Shown here one piece after another: positions 19,171 to 28,813 of a DNA stretch of 64,000 nt. The notes beneath the pieces were generated by a model, which saw only the letters and a program-made list of their open reading frames with translations, searched no databases and was not told the origin of the DNA. Positions within the stretch are counted from its first letter, which is position 1, and the number at the start of each line of letters is the position of its first letter. Position numbers and translations under genes: made by a program. The DNA comes from Treponema sp. (GTDB lineage Bacteria > Spirochaetota > Spirochaetia > Treponematales > Treponemataceae): positions 62,001 to 126,000 of the forward strand of contig JAEESZ010000008.1 in NCBI GenBank assembly GCA_016286535.1, written 5' to 3'.

Positions 19171-20220
19171 TTAGTCTCCGAAGCGGATTTTCTGCCAGCG
19201 TTCGTTGTATTTGTCCAAGTCTTCTCCAAGATCAAACTTGAGTTCACAATTATCCATCTGTGAAGCTTCGTACAATGGAGTTGTTGTCATGTACTGCTCT
19301 GCCTCAGGTACAATATAATCCGGGAAGTTGAAGAAATCAAGGAATTTTGCATAATTTTCAGGATTATAAATGTAGTTGATGAATTCGTTTGCAAGTTCGT
19401 AATGAGGAGCATCTTTAAGAATCATCATGCTGTCAAGGTAACAAGGACCGCCTTCTTCTGGAATAAAGAAGTCAATTGTTTCTGCCCATTTTTCCTGTGG
19501 AACTTCACCGTAAACAACTTCTGCATAACCCTGGCATAACCAGAAATCGCCTGAAGCAAATGATTTTCCAAAGCCTTCTGCATCAAATTTTACAAGGTTT
19601 GGATTCCATGAATCTGTAATAAGTTTTGCAGCTTCATCAAGTTCTGCATCATTTACAGAGTTCAAATCATATTTAAGGGTAACAAGAGCGTCAGCAAAAA
19701 CTTCACGCATATCATCCATCATTGTTGCATGATCCTTGAAACGTGGGTCTGCAAAAATATTCCAGTTCTTTTCATAGTCCCAGTTTACTTTTGTCTTGTT
19801 TACGCTGATTCCTGCAGCTCCAAGATAGTATGGAGCGGCATATTTCATTTCAGGGTCATAAGTTGCTTTTTCAAAAATTGCAGGATTAATATATTTGCGG
19901 TTAGGAATTTTTTCCTGATCAAGTTCGCGAACCATTCCCTGTTCAATCATAATTGAAGCATAATCCTGAGAAGGAACAACGATATCATAGCCTTTTGCAC
20001 CGGCTCTTAATTTTGAATACATTTCTTCGTTAGAGGCATAGTTGTCTAATTTAACTTTTACACCGAAATCTTTTTCAAACTGAGCAACTACGTCTTCAGG
20101 AGTGTAGTAAGTCCAGTTATAAATGTACAATGTCTTGCCGTTATCTTTTGAACAAGATGCAAGACCCAGAAGTGCAGTAAAAACAAGGGCTGCACTTAAA
20201 GATGTGAAAAACTTTTTCAT
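19171..20220 (-). CDS. potD: Spermidine/putrescine-type ABC transporter substrate-binding lipoprotein
   Basis: Lipobox LLGLASC; LYIYNWTYYTPEDVVAQFEKDFGVKV; downstream of potABC. Confidence 0.9.
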   Translation of the reverse strand: MKKFFTSLSAALVFTALLGLASCSKDNGKTLYIYNWTYYTPEDVVAQFEKDFGVKVKLDNYASNEEMYSKLRAGAKGYDIVVPSQDYASIMIEQGMVRELDQEKIPNRKYINPAIFEKATYDPEMKYAAPYYLGAAGISVNKTKVNWDYEKNWNIFADPRFKDHATMMDDMREVFADALVTLKYDLNSVNDAELDEAAKLITDSWNPNLVKFDAEGFGKSFASGDFWLCQGYAEVVYGEVPQEKWAETIDFFIPEEGGPCYLDSMMILKDAPHYELANEFINYIYNPENYAKFLDFFNFPDYIVPEAEQYMTTTPLYEASQMDNCELKFDLGEDLDKYNERWQKIRFGD

Positions 20221-20271
20221 TAAAGTTTCCTCCATTCCTTATATTGCAAAAATATTTCTTCTATTAGCGTA

Positions 20272-21135
20272 TTAGCGTGACGCTGCAAAAGATTTTAAAC
20301 TTTTTCTTAAAATGATTGTAAGAATACAGATAATCAATACCAGTACAAAAGAAAGGGCATTGATTACAGGACTTACGCCAAAACGAATCATTGAGTAAAC
20401 ATAGAGAGGAAGGGTTGTACTTCCAGGTCCGCTTACCAGTGATGTAATGACATAATCTTCCATGGACATTGTAACACTCATCATAAAGCCGCTTAAAATA
20501 CCAGGGAAAATTGCAGGTATAATAACTTTAAAGAGAGTCTGGATTTCTGTTGCACCCAGGTCATGACTTGCTTCAATAATTGAATAGTCAAATTCGTCTA
20601 CGCGGGAACTTACCATAAGGTAAACAAATGGCAGACAGAAGGTTGTATGTGCAATAAAAATTGTAAACAGTCCAAGAGGAATTTTAATCCAGCTGAAGAA
20701 AATCAGCATTGAAACTCCCATAATTACTTCCGGTAATACCATTGGTAAAAATCCGATTGACTGAATGTAATTACGGCCTTTAAATTTGTACCAGTTAATA
20801 CCGATTGCGGCAGCAGAACCAAGAATTGTTGCAACAATTGAAGAAGTAATTGCAACTAAAACTGTATTCCATAAAGCCTGCCATAAAGGAAGTGAATCCA
20901 TAATCAGCTTTTCGTACCATACGAAAGAAAAACGTGTAAAGTTTGTATCCTTTGCTTCGTTGAAAGAATAAAAAATTACAACTAAAAGCGGTACAAAAAG
21001 AAAGAAAATTGTCAGATAAAGAACAAAATTTGAAAAACTGAAGTTTTTATTTTTTCTTACCCATAAGCGTCTTGCGTGTCTTGCATTTTCGCTTGCTTTT
21101 CTTTTTGAAGAGAAGATTTTAAAAGGATTTTTCAT
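20272..21135 (-). CDS. potC: Spermidine/putrescine ABC transporter permease PotC
   Basis: Six-TM permease with EASHDLGATEIQTLFKVIIPAIFPGILSG. Confidence 0.92.
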   Translation of the reverse strand: MKNPFKIFSSKRKASENARHARRLWVRKNKNFSFSNFVLYLTIFFLFVPLLVVIFYSFNEAKDTNFTRFSFVWYEKLIMDSLPLWQALWNTVLVAITSSIVATILGSAAAIGINWYKFKGRNYIQSIGFLPMVLPEVIMGVSMLIFFSWIKIPLGLFTIFIAHTTFCLPFVYLMVSSRVDEFDYSIIEASHDLGATEIQTLFKVIIPAIFPGILSGFMMSVTMSMEDYVITSLVSGPGSTTLPLYVYSMIRFGVSPVINALSFVLVLIICILTIILRKSLKSFAASR

Positions 21136-22106
21136 TATTTTGAACCTCCTTCTTTTAAGCTTGCAGCTAAGGAAGGTTCTTCTACACCAGAATCTTCTTT
21201 ATTTGAGGATTTTTTAAGGTTTGCATCTTTACGGTTAGAAGCAAGCATCCATAAGATAGCCAGCATGGAAATAATGGTAATAAGCATAGAGAAAGCAGAG
21301 GCTAAAGGCCAGTTACGTACTTTCTGTACCTGATCAACAATAATGTTTCCAAGCATGTATGAGTCTTTTCCACCAACCAGCTGAGGAACGGTGTAGTTAC
21401 CAAAAATTGGAATAAAGGTAAAAATAAGGGCAGAAATAATACCGCTGCTTATTCCTGGCATTAAGATTTTAATCATTGACTGGGCTTTATTTGCTCCAAG
21501 GTCGCGGCTTGCTTCAAGAAGGCTGAAGTCAAAGCGGTCTACTGCTGTAAAGACCGGCAGAATTGCGTAAGGGAGATACATGTAAACGCTAACAAGGATT
21601 ACAGCCCCCTGTGTGAACATGTATTTTTTAGGTACAAAAACTGCATCGTCTTTAATAAAGCCAATCTTCTGCCATAGGGCAAAGAAAGAGCGCCCAACAT
21701 TGTTGAGAATTCCGTTATCACCTAAGATGGTAATCCAGGCAAAAATACGGATCAGACTGTTTGTTAAGAATGGAATTATTACCAGAATTAAGAAAAGAGT
21801 CTGATGCTTACTTCTTGCCATTGCATAACCGCAGGGCAGGGAAATTACAATTGTAATAAAGGTTGAAATTATTGTAATCCAGAGGGTGCGTAAAAAGATT
21901 TTACCATAAGCTGCACTTAAAACCTGCTGATATGCTTTTAAGGTAAACTGGGCTACAACACCGCCATGTACATCTCTTTTCATAAAAGAGTAGCAGACAA
22001 TAATTGCAATAGGAATTATAAAAAATACTGTAAACCACAAGCCCATTGGCCAGGAATAAGCAGGACCGGGATTTGTTTTTTTATATTTAATTTTTTTGCC
22101 GTCCAA
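21135..22106 (-). CDS. potB: Spermidine/putrescine ABC transporter permease PotB
   Basis: EASRDLGANKAQSMIKILMPGISSGIISA; overlaps potC. Confidence 0.92.
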   Translation of the reverse strand: MDGKKIKYKKTNPGPAYSWPMGLWFTVFFIIPIAIIVCYSFMKRDVHGGVVAQFTLKAYQQVLSAAYGKIFLRTLWITIISTFITIVISLPCGYAMARSKHQTLFLILVIIPFLTNSLIRIFAWITILGDNGILNNVGRSFFALWQKIGFIKDDAVFVPKKYMFTQGAVILVSVYMYLPYAILPVFTAVDRFDFSLLEASRDLGANKAQSMIKILMPGISSGIISALIFTFIPIFGNYTVPQLVGGKDSYMLGNIIVDQVQKVRNWPLASAFSMLITIISMLAILWMLASNRKDANLKKSSNKEDSGVEEPSLAASLKEGGSK

Positions 22107-22136
22107 AATTATCTCCAGATAAAAATCGTTATAAGA

Positions 22137-23324
22137 TTAACTGCGAACATCTTCTACGATGTAGCCATCTTCAGAAGACCATGAAATATAAACTGTATCT
22201 TTCCATGCAATATCAGGACCATCATCAAGATAGTTTGTATGCTGCTTGAAAACTTTTACGATTGTACCGTTTTCCAGTCTTACATAGAATTTTGACTGGA
22301 AGCCTGTGTAAACAGGTTCTTCAACAATACCTTTAAATACATTTATATCCTGTCTTCCGCCAACATTTGGTATTTCTGTTGTAATACGAATTTTTTCCGG
22401 GCGGATAGTAAAGGCAACCTTTTGTCCTTCTGCAGTCTTTTCGTAGTCTGTAACGAGGATGTTTTTATCCTGTTCCTTAGTCTGCTGGGTATCGCCGGGA
22501 AGGGGAGTCTGAATGCCCAAAGCTGGTGTGTTAAGGGTAACATTATATTCAGTTCCTGTCTTTCCTTTGAACTCTTCGCATTTAACTACGGTAGATTCAA
22601 AAAGATTTGTTTCGCCAATGAACTGTGCAACAAACTGGGTTGCAGGCTGTTCGTAAATTTCGTAAGGGGTTCCTACCTGTAATACATGACCTGAATTCAT
22701 AACTGCAATTCTGTCACTTACAGCAAGGGCTTCGCTCTGATCGTGAGTTACATAGATAAAGGTAATTCCAATTTTGTCATGGAGGGCATCAAGATCGAGA
22801 AGAAGATTTGCCCTTAATTTTGCATCGAGGGCAGAAAGAGGTTCATCAAGCAGAAGAACCCTTGGTTCATTAATTAAGGCTCGGGCAATAGCAACACGCT
22901 GCTTCTGTCCGCCAGAAAGCTGATTAGGCTTTTTGTACATGTGCTGTTCCAGCTGAACAAGCTTTACGTATTCCTTTACCTTTTTGTCAATTTCATCTTT
23001 TGGTAATTTCTTAAGCTTTAATGGAAAAGCAATGTTGTCATATACCGAAAGATGTGGGAAGAGTGCATAGGTCTGGAATACTGTGTTGGAATGTCTTTTA
23101 TCTGGCGGAAATGGAATAATATTTGTGTCGTCAAAAAGAACTGCACCTTCATCAGGAAATTCAAATCCTGCAATAATGCGTAAAAGTGTGGTTTTACCAC
23201 AACCTGAAGGGCCTAAGAGAGAAAAGAACTCTCCCGGCTGAATTGTAAAGTTGATGTCATCCAAAGCAACAAAGTCGCCAAATCTTTTGGATACATGATC
23301 AATGGTAACCTGACTTCCTTTCAT
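22137..23324 (-). CDS. potA: Spermidine/putrescine ABC transporter ATP-binding protein PotA
   Basis: GPSGCGKTTLLRIIAGFE, LSGGQKQRVAIARAL, LLLDEPLSALDAKLR, C-terminal TOBE-like region. Confidence 0.94.
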   Translation of the reverse strand: MKGSQVTIDHVSKRFGDFVALDDINFTIQPGEFFSLLGPSGCGKTTLLRIIAGFEFPDEGAVLFDDTNIIPFPPDKRHSNTVFQTYALFPHLSVYDNIAFPLKLKKLPKDEIDKKVKEYVKLVQLEQHMYKKPNQLSGGQKQRVAIARALINEPRVLLLDEPLSALDAKLRANLLLDLDALHDKIGITFIYVTHDQSEALAVSDRIAVMNSGHVLQVGTPYEIYEQPATQFVAQFIGETNLFESTVVKCEEFKGKTGTEYNVTLNTPALGIQTPLPGDTQQTKEQDKNILVTDYEKTAEGQKVAFTIRPEKIRITTEIPNVGGRQDINVFKGIVEEPVYTGFQSKFYVRLENGTIVKVFKQHTNYLDDGPDIAWKDTVYISWSSEDGYIVEDVRS

Positions 23325-23538
23325 TCAAGCAACCTCAATCTTAAAAATGATAAGTTCCGCATACGCAGAACTAAAAGCACTTCCAAAAACTTAGCAATTC
23401 GCGTAAGGCTAGGGTCGTTTTTTTCTGTCTAAAGAGTAAAATGCAACATATATTCAATTGTGTCAATAAACTTTTTAGATTTTTTTTCTTATTTTTTTAT
23501 TTGTAGAAAGGGCTCTGTAACTATATAATGATAGTATT

Positions 23539-26022
23539 GTGAATAAAGGTGAATATGATTACGGGATTTTTGAAGCACATAAGGTTTCTTCCAGAGCAGA
23601 AAATCTGGATATGCTGGAAGGAGCTCTGAGTGAAGATGAAATCAAAAGAAAAAGGATTCTTGCAGTAAAAAGAGCAAGAATCAAAATGGAAAATAAAGAT
23701 TCTCAGACTAAAGTTTTTCAGACTCCTGCAGGTCAAACTTCTGCAGGTCAGTCTCCTGCCAGTCAAAAAGATTCAGATGACCAGCTGAATATAGAAGATC
23801 CTTCTGAAAGCGTTATTTTTGACTGGGAAGTTCCCTTCATGGATGACGATACAGTTACTGACTATAAAGAGAACCGTAAATCCGAAAAAAGCGAAAAATC
23901 ACAAAAATCTGCAAAAAAAGATGATCATGTCATCCTTACAAAAACAAAATTCCCTATCGGCGCAAAGCTCATAGGCATCATATCCTCCTTACTGATTATC
24001 TCCTTAATGGGAGTAACCTATCTGGTATCTTATTTTATTTCTGCAGATACAAGACTTAGTGCAGAAGAAAATAATATGACTATAAACAGCCGCACTGCCA
24101 TGGATGTTCAGAATCGTCTGGACACCCTTATTTCCAATGTAGAAATCTTTCTGGATTTACAGCAGGGAAAAAAAAGCGACATAGTTGAAGTTCAGAAAAA
24201 TTCAAATAACTTCTTTTCCCGCTATAAAGAAATTGCGGCAATTTATCTTCCCGAAACAGAGGATATTTATACAAACAGAAGCCTTTTGATTTCTAATGAA
24301 GTAAGCGAAAGCAGCATAAAGAATTATATTCTTGGCCAGGATAAATTAATTGCTTCGGCTAAAAACGGCCTTATGGAAATAGACAATTCAAGTCCTGTTC
24401 TGAACTTTCCATGCTTTTCTATTTTCTGTCCTATAAAATCTGACGAAATTACAAACTTTGTTGTTCTTTATTCCTGCGAAAAGCTTGCAAACGATTTTTC
24501 TTCCGGCAGTGTTAATCAGTCCTTTATGGTAAATTCCGAAGGAATTGTTTTAGTTCATCCCGATCTTTCTGCAATGCTTTCTGCCGCAGACTATTCAAAA
24601 AATCCGATTGTTGCCCAGCTTTTGAATGATAATCAGAAAAGCGAGCAGTTTTATTACAGACAGCTGGAAGGGGAGACTGAGGTTGAATATATTGGTGCTT
24701 ACGAAAGACTTGAAAAAGGCAACTGCGGAGTTATAACTACAGTAAAAACAGATATAGTACTTGAAGGTATTAAAAGAACTACAAGAAGAAATATCTACCT
24801 TACAATCGCCACCTTAAGCATTGCAATTATGATAATCTGGTTCTTTTCTGCTTCCTTGAGTACCCCGTTAAAATCACTTACCGAAGTTACAAATCAGATA
24901 AACCAGGGTAATTTTGATGAAGATGTATTCGAAAGCCTCGATTTTAAGCGCAGGGACGAAATCGGCGTTTTAATCTCAAGTACAAAAAATGAACATCAGA
25001 TTCTTAATACCTTCTCGCACCTTACAAACAAGGCTGTAACCAAGGCCGTTATTCGTAAGGAAATTGATTTTGATGCCCACCTTAAAGACATCACAATTTT
25101 CTTCAGCGATATCCGCGGCTTTACTGCAATATCAGACGGCTTCAGCAAACGCTTCGGAGAAAAATCTGCCGGCGAAATCATAGGCTTTTTAAATGATTAT
25201 ATGAGCCGCATGGTTGAATGTATTACGATTACCGGTGGAAATGTAGATAAGTTTGAAGGCGATGCAATTATGGCCTGCTGGGGTGTTCTTAGAAATGACA
25301 GTCTTGATTATGAACAGCTTGCAGATTCTGACCCTCAGAAGCAGCTTTTACAGAAAGAACACGAAGAGCATGTAAAGCAGGATGCCATAGCCGCAATTAA
25401 GACTGTGGTTGCCATGCGCTATGCCCTTATGAAATATAACAAGGATGCAGAGATTTTTACAAAAGAACATATGAATGATGAATATGCCCAGTACAAGCCT
25501 CACATCAGAATTGGCTGCGGTATTAATACGGGAAGGGCAACTGTCGGTTTTATGGGCTCTTTTGATAAGATGGAATTTACTTCTATTGGAGATTCCGTAA
25601 ACCTTGCCAGCCGAACAGAAGCTTCCAACAAGCCTTGTGGAACTGACGGCTTAATGACAGAAGCAACCTATAATCTTCTTAAAAAAGACTTTATACGCTG
25701 CGAAGAAAACAATTATACGCTTTCTGCTGAAAACGAAGAAAATGAAATTATTGTAGAGCAGATTCCGGTTACCTTTGAAGTAAAGGGAAAGGGAAAACAG
25801 CATTTTTATGGCATTGTAAACATGCCTCAGTTAGATATAGAAAAATTCTTTAGAACTACAAATAAAGACTTTGTTGCAGATTCTGATTGTGTGAACTGCG
25901 TAGGACGGAATGGCCCAAAGAACTTAAACGAAGTTCGTAATCTTCTGGGAATTCCAATTCCTGATTTTGAGGGAGTTAATCTGGATGAAGAAGAAAATAA
26001 GACTAAAATTACTGCTCAGTAA
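23539..26022 (+). CDS. Membrane sensor (Cache-like) with HAMP and class III nucleotide cyclase domain
   Basis: Two TMs flanking a periplasmic domain, HAMP-like segment, cyclase core FFSDIRGFTAIS, DKFEGDAIMACWG, KMEFTSIGDSVNLASRTE; probable GTG start. Confidence 0.85.
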   Translation: MNKGEYDYGIFEAHKVSSRAENLDMLEGALSEDEIKRKRILAVKRARIKMENKDSQTKVFQTPAGQTSAGQSPASQKDSDDQLNIEDPSESVIFDWEVPFMDDDTVTDYKENRKSEKSEKSQKSAKKDDHVILTKTKFPIGAKLIGIISSLLIISLMGVTYLVSYFISADTRLSAEENNMTINSRTAMDVQNRLDTLISNVEIFLDLQQGKKSDIVEVQKNSNNFFSRYKEIAAIYLPETEDIYTNRSLLISNEVSESSIKNYILGQDKLIASAKNGLMEIDNSSPVLNFPCFSIFCPIKSDEITNFVVLYSCEKLANDFSSGSVNQSFMVNSEGIVLVHPDLSAMLSAADYSKNPIVAQLLNDNQKSEQFYYRQLEGETEVEYIGAYERLEKGNCGVITTVKTDIVLEGIKRTTRRNIYLTIATLSIAIMIIWFFSASLSTPLKSLTEVTNQINQGNFDEDVFESLDFKRRDEIGVLISSTKNEHQILNTFSHLTNKAVTKAVIRKEIDFDAHLKDITIFFSDIRGFTAISDGFSKRFGEKSAGEIIGFLNDYMSRMVECITITGGNVDKFEGDAIMACWGVLRNDSLDYEQLADSDPQKQLLQKEHEEHVKQDAIAAIKTVVAMRYALMKYNKDAEIFTKEHMNDEYAQYKPHIRIGCGINTGRATVGFMGSFDKMEFTSIGDSVNLASRTEASNKPCGTDGLMTEATYNLLKKDFIRCEENNYTLSAENEENEIIVEQIPVTFEVKGKGKQHFYGIVNMPQLDIEKFFRTTNKDFVADSDCVNCVGRNGPKNLNEVRNLLGIPIPDFEGVNLDEEENKTKITAQ

Positions 26023-28813
26023 CTTTTTCATCTCTATAATCTGTCTTTCGGTGGCGGCTTACTCGGTTTTTCTTTTCTGGAAAGATTTGAACCTTTCTAC
26101 AGAAAGAAATGATAAGACTGCCATTGCAAAAATTGAATTTAAGCAGAGAATTGCCCAGCGAAAATTTTCAGACAGGGTTGTATGGGAACGCTTACAGAAT
26201 TTTTCTCCTATATATAATGAAGATACTGTTCGTACTTCCAGTCAGTCTGTCGCCGTAATTACCTTTAAAAATAATGCTTCGATAGAGATTCACGAAAATA
26301 CAATGCTTCAGATTTTCTATTCGCCGGAAGAAGGACTTTCGCTTTCGGTAGGAGAAGGAAATATTGATGTTGATACTTCTAATGTTACAGAAAGCGGTAA
26401 GGAAAATCAGAAGGATGCAGTTATTTCCCTAAAAACAAAAGACGGCTCTGTCTTAAATGTTTCTAAGGGCAGTAAGGTAACCTCGTCCGTAAACGAAGAT
26501 TCTTCTGTAAGCAGTTTTAATGTTCAGTCGGGTTCTGCTTCTGTAGAAAAGAAAGGACAGAAGGTAAAACTTAACGAAGGCGAAGTTGTAAAAATAGAAG
26601 AAAATGGAAGTATAGAAAAGGCTCCACTTAACGTTACTTCCATTTCAAGTAATTTCCATGTTCTTAATTTTGAAGAAGAGGCCGTTCTTGTAAAACTGGA
26701 ATGGACAAGCAGCGAAAACCTTAAGAATAAACCTGTTACAATTCAGGTTTCTAGCGAAAAAGATTTTTCTACTATACAGAATACTTATGTTGTAGAAGAT
26801 GATAATTCCTTTACCCTGCCGGCTCAAAACGGAACCCTTTACTGGAAGCTTTTTGTAGAAGATGAAGAGCCGGTAGAAGGAAAAATCCACGTAGATAATG
26901 TGGAAGATTTGAATCTTATATCACCTGCTTCCGGGGCAGCCTTCAGCTATAAAAAGAATCTGCCAAGAATTAATTTCAACTGGAATGATAATCAGTATGC
27001 GGTAAAGTATAAATTTGAACTTTCCCAGACCGCAGATTTTTCAAAGCCAACAGAAGAGAGGGAACTTACAGATAACAGCCTCATTCTTTCTTCTCTGGAA
27101 GAGGGGCAGTATTACTGGAGGGTAACTCCATATTACAATGTGAATAATACCGGTTTTACAAATACATCAAAAATCAATACCTTTACAATCAGTAAAAATG
27201 ATAAAGTTCTGCCACCAGCTCTCACTCTCCCTGCCCAGAACTCAAACCTGACCTACCAGGCAAAAGATTTTAATGTAACTTTCCTCTGGAAGAGCGAAGA
27301 AGAAAATGCAGATTACACCCTTTTAATTTCAAAGGATGAAGCTTTTACAAATCTGGTATATCAGGAAAAACTGCAGCAGAAACGTCTCTTTAAAGATTTT
27401 TCTAAAGAACTTGCTACCGGCGAATATTTCTGGAAGGTAATTTCGGACAGTGATGGCGAAGAACTTGTTTCAGAGGTAAATCACTTTTCTGTTATAAAAT
27501 ATGTTCCTGCCAGAAACAGGCTTTTATTCCCTCCTGAAAATTATTCTGTTGAGCAGTCAAAAGTCTCAGGCATGAATTTTATATGGAAACTTTCTGAGGA
27601 TTTTGAAGGCAGTGAATCAATCCTGGAAATTTCTAAGGATGATACATTTAAAAATCCTCTTGTTACAAAAAAATCAGAATTAATGGAAACTTCCGGTTTT
27701 GACCTTAAAAAGGACAGCTATTACTGGAGGGTTGGTGTTTATAATCCATCAGATGCTTCTTATGTTTATACAGACGCAAGAAAATTCATTGTACTTGGAG
27801 AACTTGCCACCCCTGTAATTACTTATCCTCAGCCTGACGAAAATCTTGTCTGCCTTGCAGATACAGCCTTAAATGTAAAATGGAACAAAGTTCCTGAGGC
27901 TGATTTTTATAAGGTAAAAATTACAGATAAAAATAATTCAGAAAAGGTTTATTACGATAAAAATGTGACTTCAGAAGCTCTTACAGATTTTACTTTACCT
28001 GAAGAAATAAATAATGCGACTTTGAATCTTGAACTTTCGGTACAGGCCTTTACAAATCAAAATGAATTAAGCGAGATGCGTTACGGAAAGAGAGCAGTAA
28101 GTCAGATTTCTGTTCGCGCTCCAGACAGAGTAAAACTTATCTATCCTTCAGATAATGTAAGGATTGATGGCCTTACAGCGCTAAGGAAACCTGTTCAGCT
28201 GCAGTGGAAGACTGGTCTTGATAAGGCAGAAAAGGCGACCCTCGTGGTAAAAAAAGTAATGCCTTCAGGAAGTGTAAAGGAAGTTACAAGAATTGCAAAT
28301 GCAAAGCCAAGTGAAAATCTTAAAAGGCTTTCTTCCGGAACTTACCGCTGGACTGTTTATGCTTCAAGTCAGAGTGGACTTCCTCTTGAGCCTCTTGCAG
28401 AAGCTTCTTTTGTTATTACTTCTGTTCCAAAATTAAAGGCACCAAAGCTTTCCCTTCCGGCAAATAATTTTATTATCGATTCTGATTATTTAAGAAAGAA
28501 TCGTCAGATTGCCTTTGAATGGAATCCTGTAACTGGTGCAAGTGATTATACTTTTGCCCTTTATAAAAAGGGCAGTGATGGAAAATTAAAGAGAATTTAC
28601 GTAGAAAAGAATATAAAAAGTACCTCAGTAAAGTTTAAAAAGCTTTCTGATCTTGATATTGGCAGCTTTGAATGGCGGGTAACAGCATACTGTCATGCAA
28701 AGGATGGATTTGAAGAGCAGTTGAGTGATGCTTCCGCAAACAGATTCTCAATTAAGTTTGATTTACCTTCTGCAATCACTACAAATGATCCGGGAAAAGT
28801 CTATGGTGAATAA
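25985..28813 (+). CDS. FecR-domain protein with repeated Ig/fibronectin-like modules
   Basis: N-terminal TM; SVAVITFKNNASIEIHENTMLQIFYSPEEGLSLSVGEGNIDVDT; repeated YYWRV/YFWKV/FEWRV modules; overlaps the cyclase 3' end. Confidence 0.78.
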   Translation: MKKKIRLKLLLSNFFISIICLSVAAYSVFLFWKDLNLSTERNDKTAIAKIEFKQRIAQRKFSDRVVWERLQNFSPIYNEDTVRTSSQSVAVITFKNNASIEIHENTMLQIFYSPEEGLSLSVGEGNIDVDTSNVTESGKENQKDAVISLKTKDGSVLNVSKGSKVTSSVNEDSSVSSFNVQSGSASVEKKGQKVKLNEGEVVKIEENGSIEKAPLNVTSISSNFHVLNFEEEAVLVKLEWTSSENLKNKPVTIQVSSEKDFSTIQNTYVVEDDNSFTLPAQNGTLYWKLFVEDEEPVEGKIHVDNVEDLNLISPASGAAFSYKKNLPRINFNWNDNQYAVKYKFELSQTADFSKPTEERELTDNSLILSSLEEGQYYWRVTPYYNVNNTGFTNTSKINTFTISKNDKVLPPALTLPAQNSNLTYQAKDFNVTFLWKSEEENADYTLLISKDEAFTNLVYQEKLQQKRLFKDFSKELATGEYFWKVISDSDGEELVSEVNHFSVIKYVPARNRLLFPPENYSVEQSKVSGMNFIWKLSEDFEGSESILEISKDDTFKNPLVTKKSELMETSGFDLKKDSYYWRVGVYNPSDASYVYTDARKFIVLGELATPVITYPQPDENLVCLADTALNVKWNKVPEADFYKVKITDKNNSEKVYYDKNVTSEALTDFTLPEEINNATLNLELSVQAFTNQNELSEMRYGKRAVSQISVRAPDRVKLIYPSDNVRIDGLTALRKPVQLQWKTGLDKAEKATLVVKKVMPSGSVKEVTRIANAKPSENLKRLSSGTYRWTVYASSQSGLPLEPLAEASFVITSVPKLKAPKLSLPANNFIIDSDYLRKNRQIAFEWNPVTGASDYTFALYKKGSDGKLKRIYVEKNIKSTSVKFKKLSDLDIGSFEWRVTAYCHAKDGFEEQLSDASANRFSIKFDLPSAITTNDPGKVYGE

